Positions 39,287-39,514 of a stretch of DNA of 39,514 nucleotides are shown piece by piece. Source of the stretch: Alcanivorax sp. Its GTDB lineage: Bacteria > Pseudomonadota > Gammaproteobacteria > Pseudomonadales > Alcanivoracaceae. Below the pieces are notes generated by a model. The model searched no databases, was not told the origin of the DNA, and saw only the letters and a list, made by a program, of their open reading frames with translations. Every line of letters starts with the position of its first letter. Within the stretch, counting starts at the first letter, position 1. A program made the position numbers and the translations under genes. The DNA lies in the NCBI RefSeq assembly GCF_002733835.1, contig NZ_NVWY01000041.1:1-39514 (forward strand). Reading direction: 5' to 3'.

Positions 39287-39514
39287 CGGCGGTTTTTATA
39301 TGCCGTCTTCTCTCCCAATGAGTCCCTGCACCCCTGTGGGAAGCGGTGCAGAGCGTTTTACCGGGGTTCCCTGGTTTGCGTTGCAGCGTGTGGCGTGAAG
39401 CGTGTTGCGTCTCTCTTAAGGAACCTCTGAAAAACTCCTTGCATGCTCAGCGTGGCCTGAAGCGTGCAGCTGTTTCGTCTTGTCTTGATGGTCAGGGTGG
39501 TTCCCTTTCCGAGA
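39287..39514. other. Right edge of the window, no gene seen
   Basis: The stretch contains imperfect repeats of AGCGTG (for example AGCGTGTGGCGTGAAGCGTG) and GGAACCTCTGAAAAACTCC at 39420-39438, which could be the tip of a repeat or insertion sequence continuing outside. Too little is visible to decide. Confidence 0.3.

Noticed and set aside
39420..39514. Insertion-sequence end at the right edge
   Set aside because: GGAACCTCTGAAAAACTCC looks like a possible terminal repeat, but neither a partner repeat nor a transposase is visible before the window ends.

Overview
The window looks like chromosomal DNA of a marine gammaproteobacterium, most plausibly Alcanivorax or a close relative. The grounds are the gene order tsaD-plsY-folB-folK next to rpsU-yqeY-dnaG-rpoD, a hydroxamate siderophore locus with a peptide synthetase (Alcanivorax borkumensis is known to make amphibactins), and moderately GC-rich DNA. 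Genus is an inference; no ribosomal RNA is present.

Bases 1-8636 are a siderophore locus: the 3' end of a non-ribosomal peptide synthetase (PCP-E-TE), a TonB-dependent ferric-siderophore receptor, an IucB-type N-hydroxy acyltransferase, an ornithine N5-monooxygenase, an FhuF-type ferric reductase and, convergently, a phosphopantetheinyl transferase. Together they hydroxylate and acylate ornithine, assemble and release the peptide, import its ferric complex and reduce the iron. A REPIN-like hairpin has been accommodated in frame inside the epimerization domain. Then come the RNA helicase gene dbpA, an AraC-type regulator divergent from a cupin-dehydrogenase-dehydrogenase operon, and a lipoprotein gene.

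Bases 15985-29859 are a 13.9-kb integrated element bounded by 46-bp direct repeats of the 3' part of a CAU-anticodon tRNA gene (intact copy 29814-29890), with a tyrosine integrase beside the intact tRNA. It is a chimera. It has an IncQ-type replicon (repA, repC and three iterons phased at exactly 22 bp), an IncP/RK2-type mobilization module (oriT with the nic motif, traJ, traI), only three of the IncP mating-pair genes (trbJ, trbK, trbL), a PemIK-type toxin-antitoxin pair, two apparently orphan antitoxins and several unknown cargo genes. Six perfect copies of TTTAGCSGCTAAA, the operator of the IncP global regulator and partition protein KorB, are scattered through it, yet no KorB-like gene is present. 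Three of them precede three tandem paralogous genes for ~50-residue proteins that I found by reading the minus strand; a fourth family member lies at 17742-17903. I read the element as a satellite of IncP plasmids: mobilized by them, wired to their regulator, and perhaps altering their mating pore or entry exclusion. This is the most interesting system in the window.

Bases 29860-39514 return to core genome: the tRNA, rpoD, dnaG, yqeY and rpsU on the minus strand, and tsaD, plsY, folB and folK. The usual rpsU-yqeY-dnaG-rpoD run is split by a plus-strand gene that looks like the N-terminal stub of a giant repeat adhesin.
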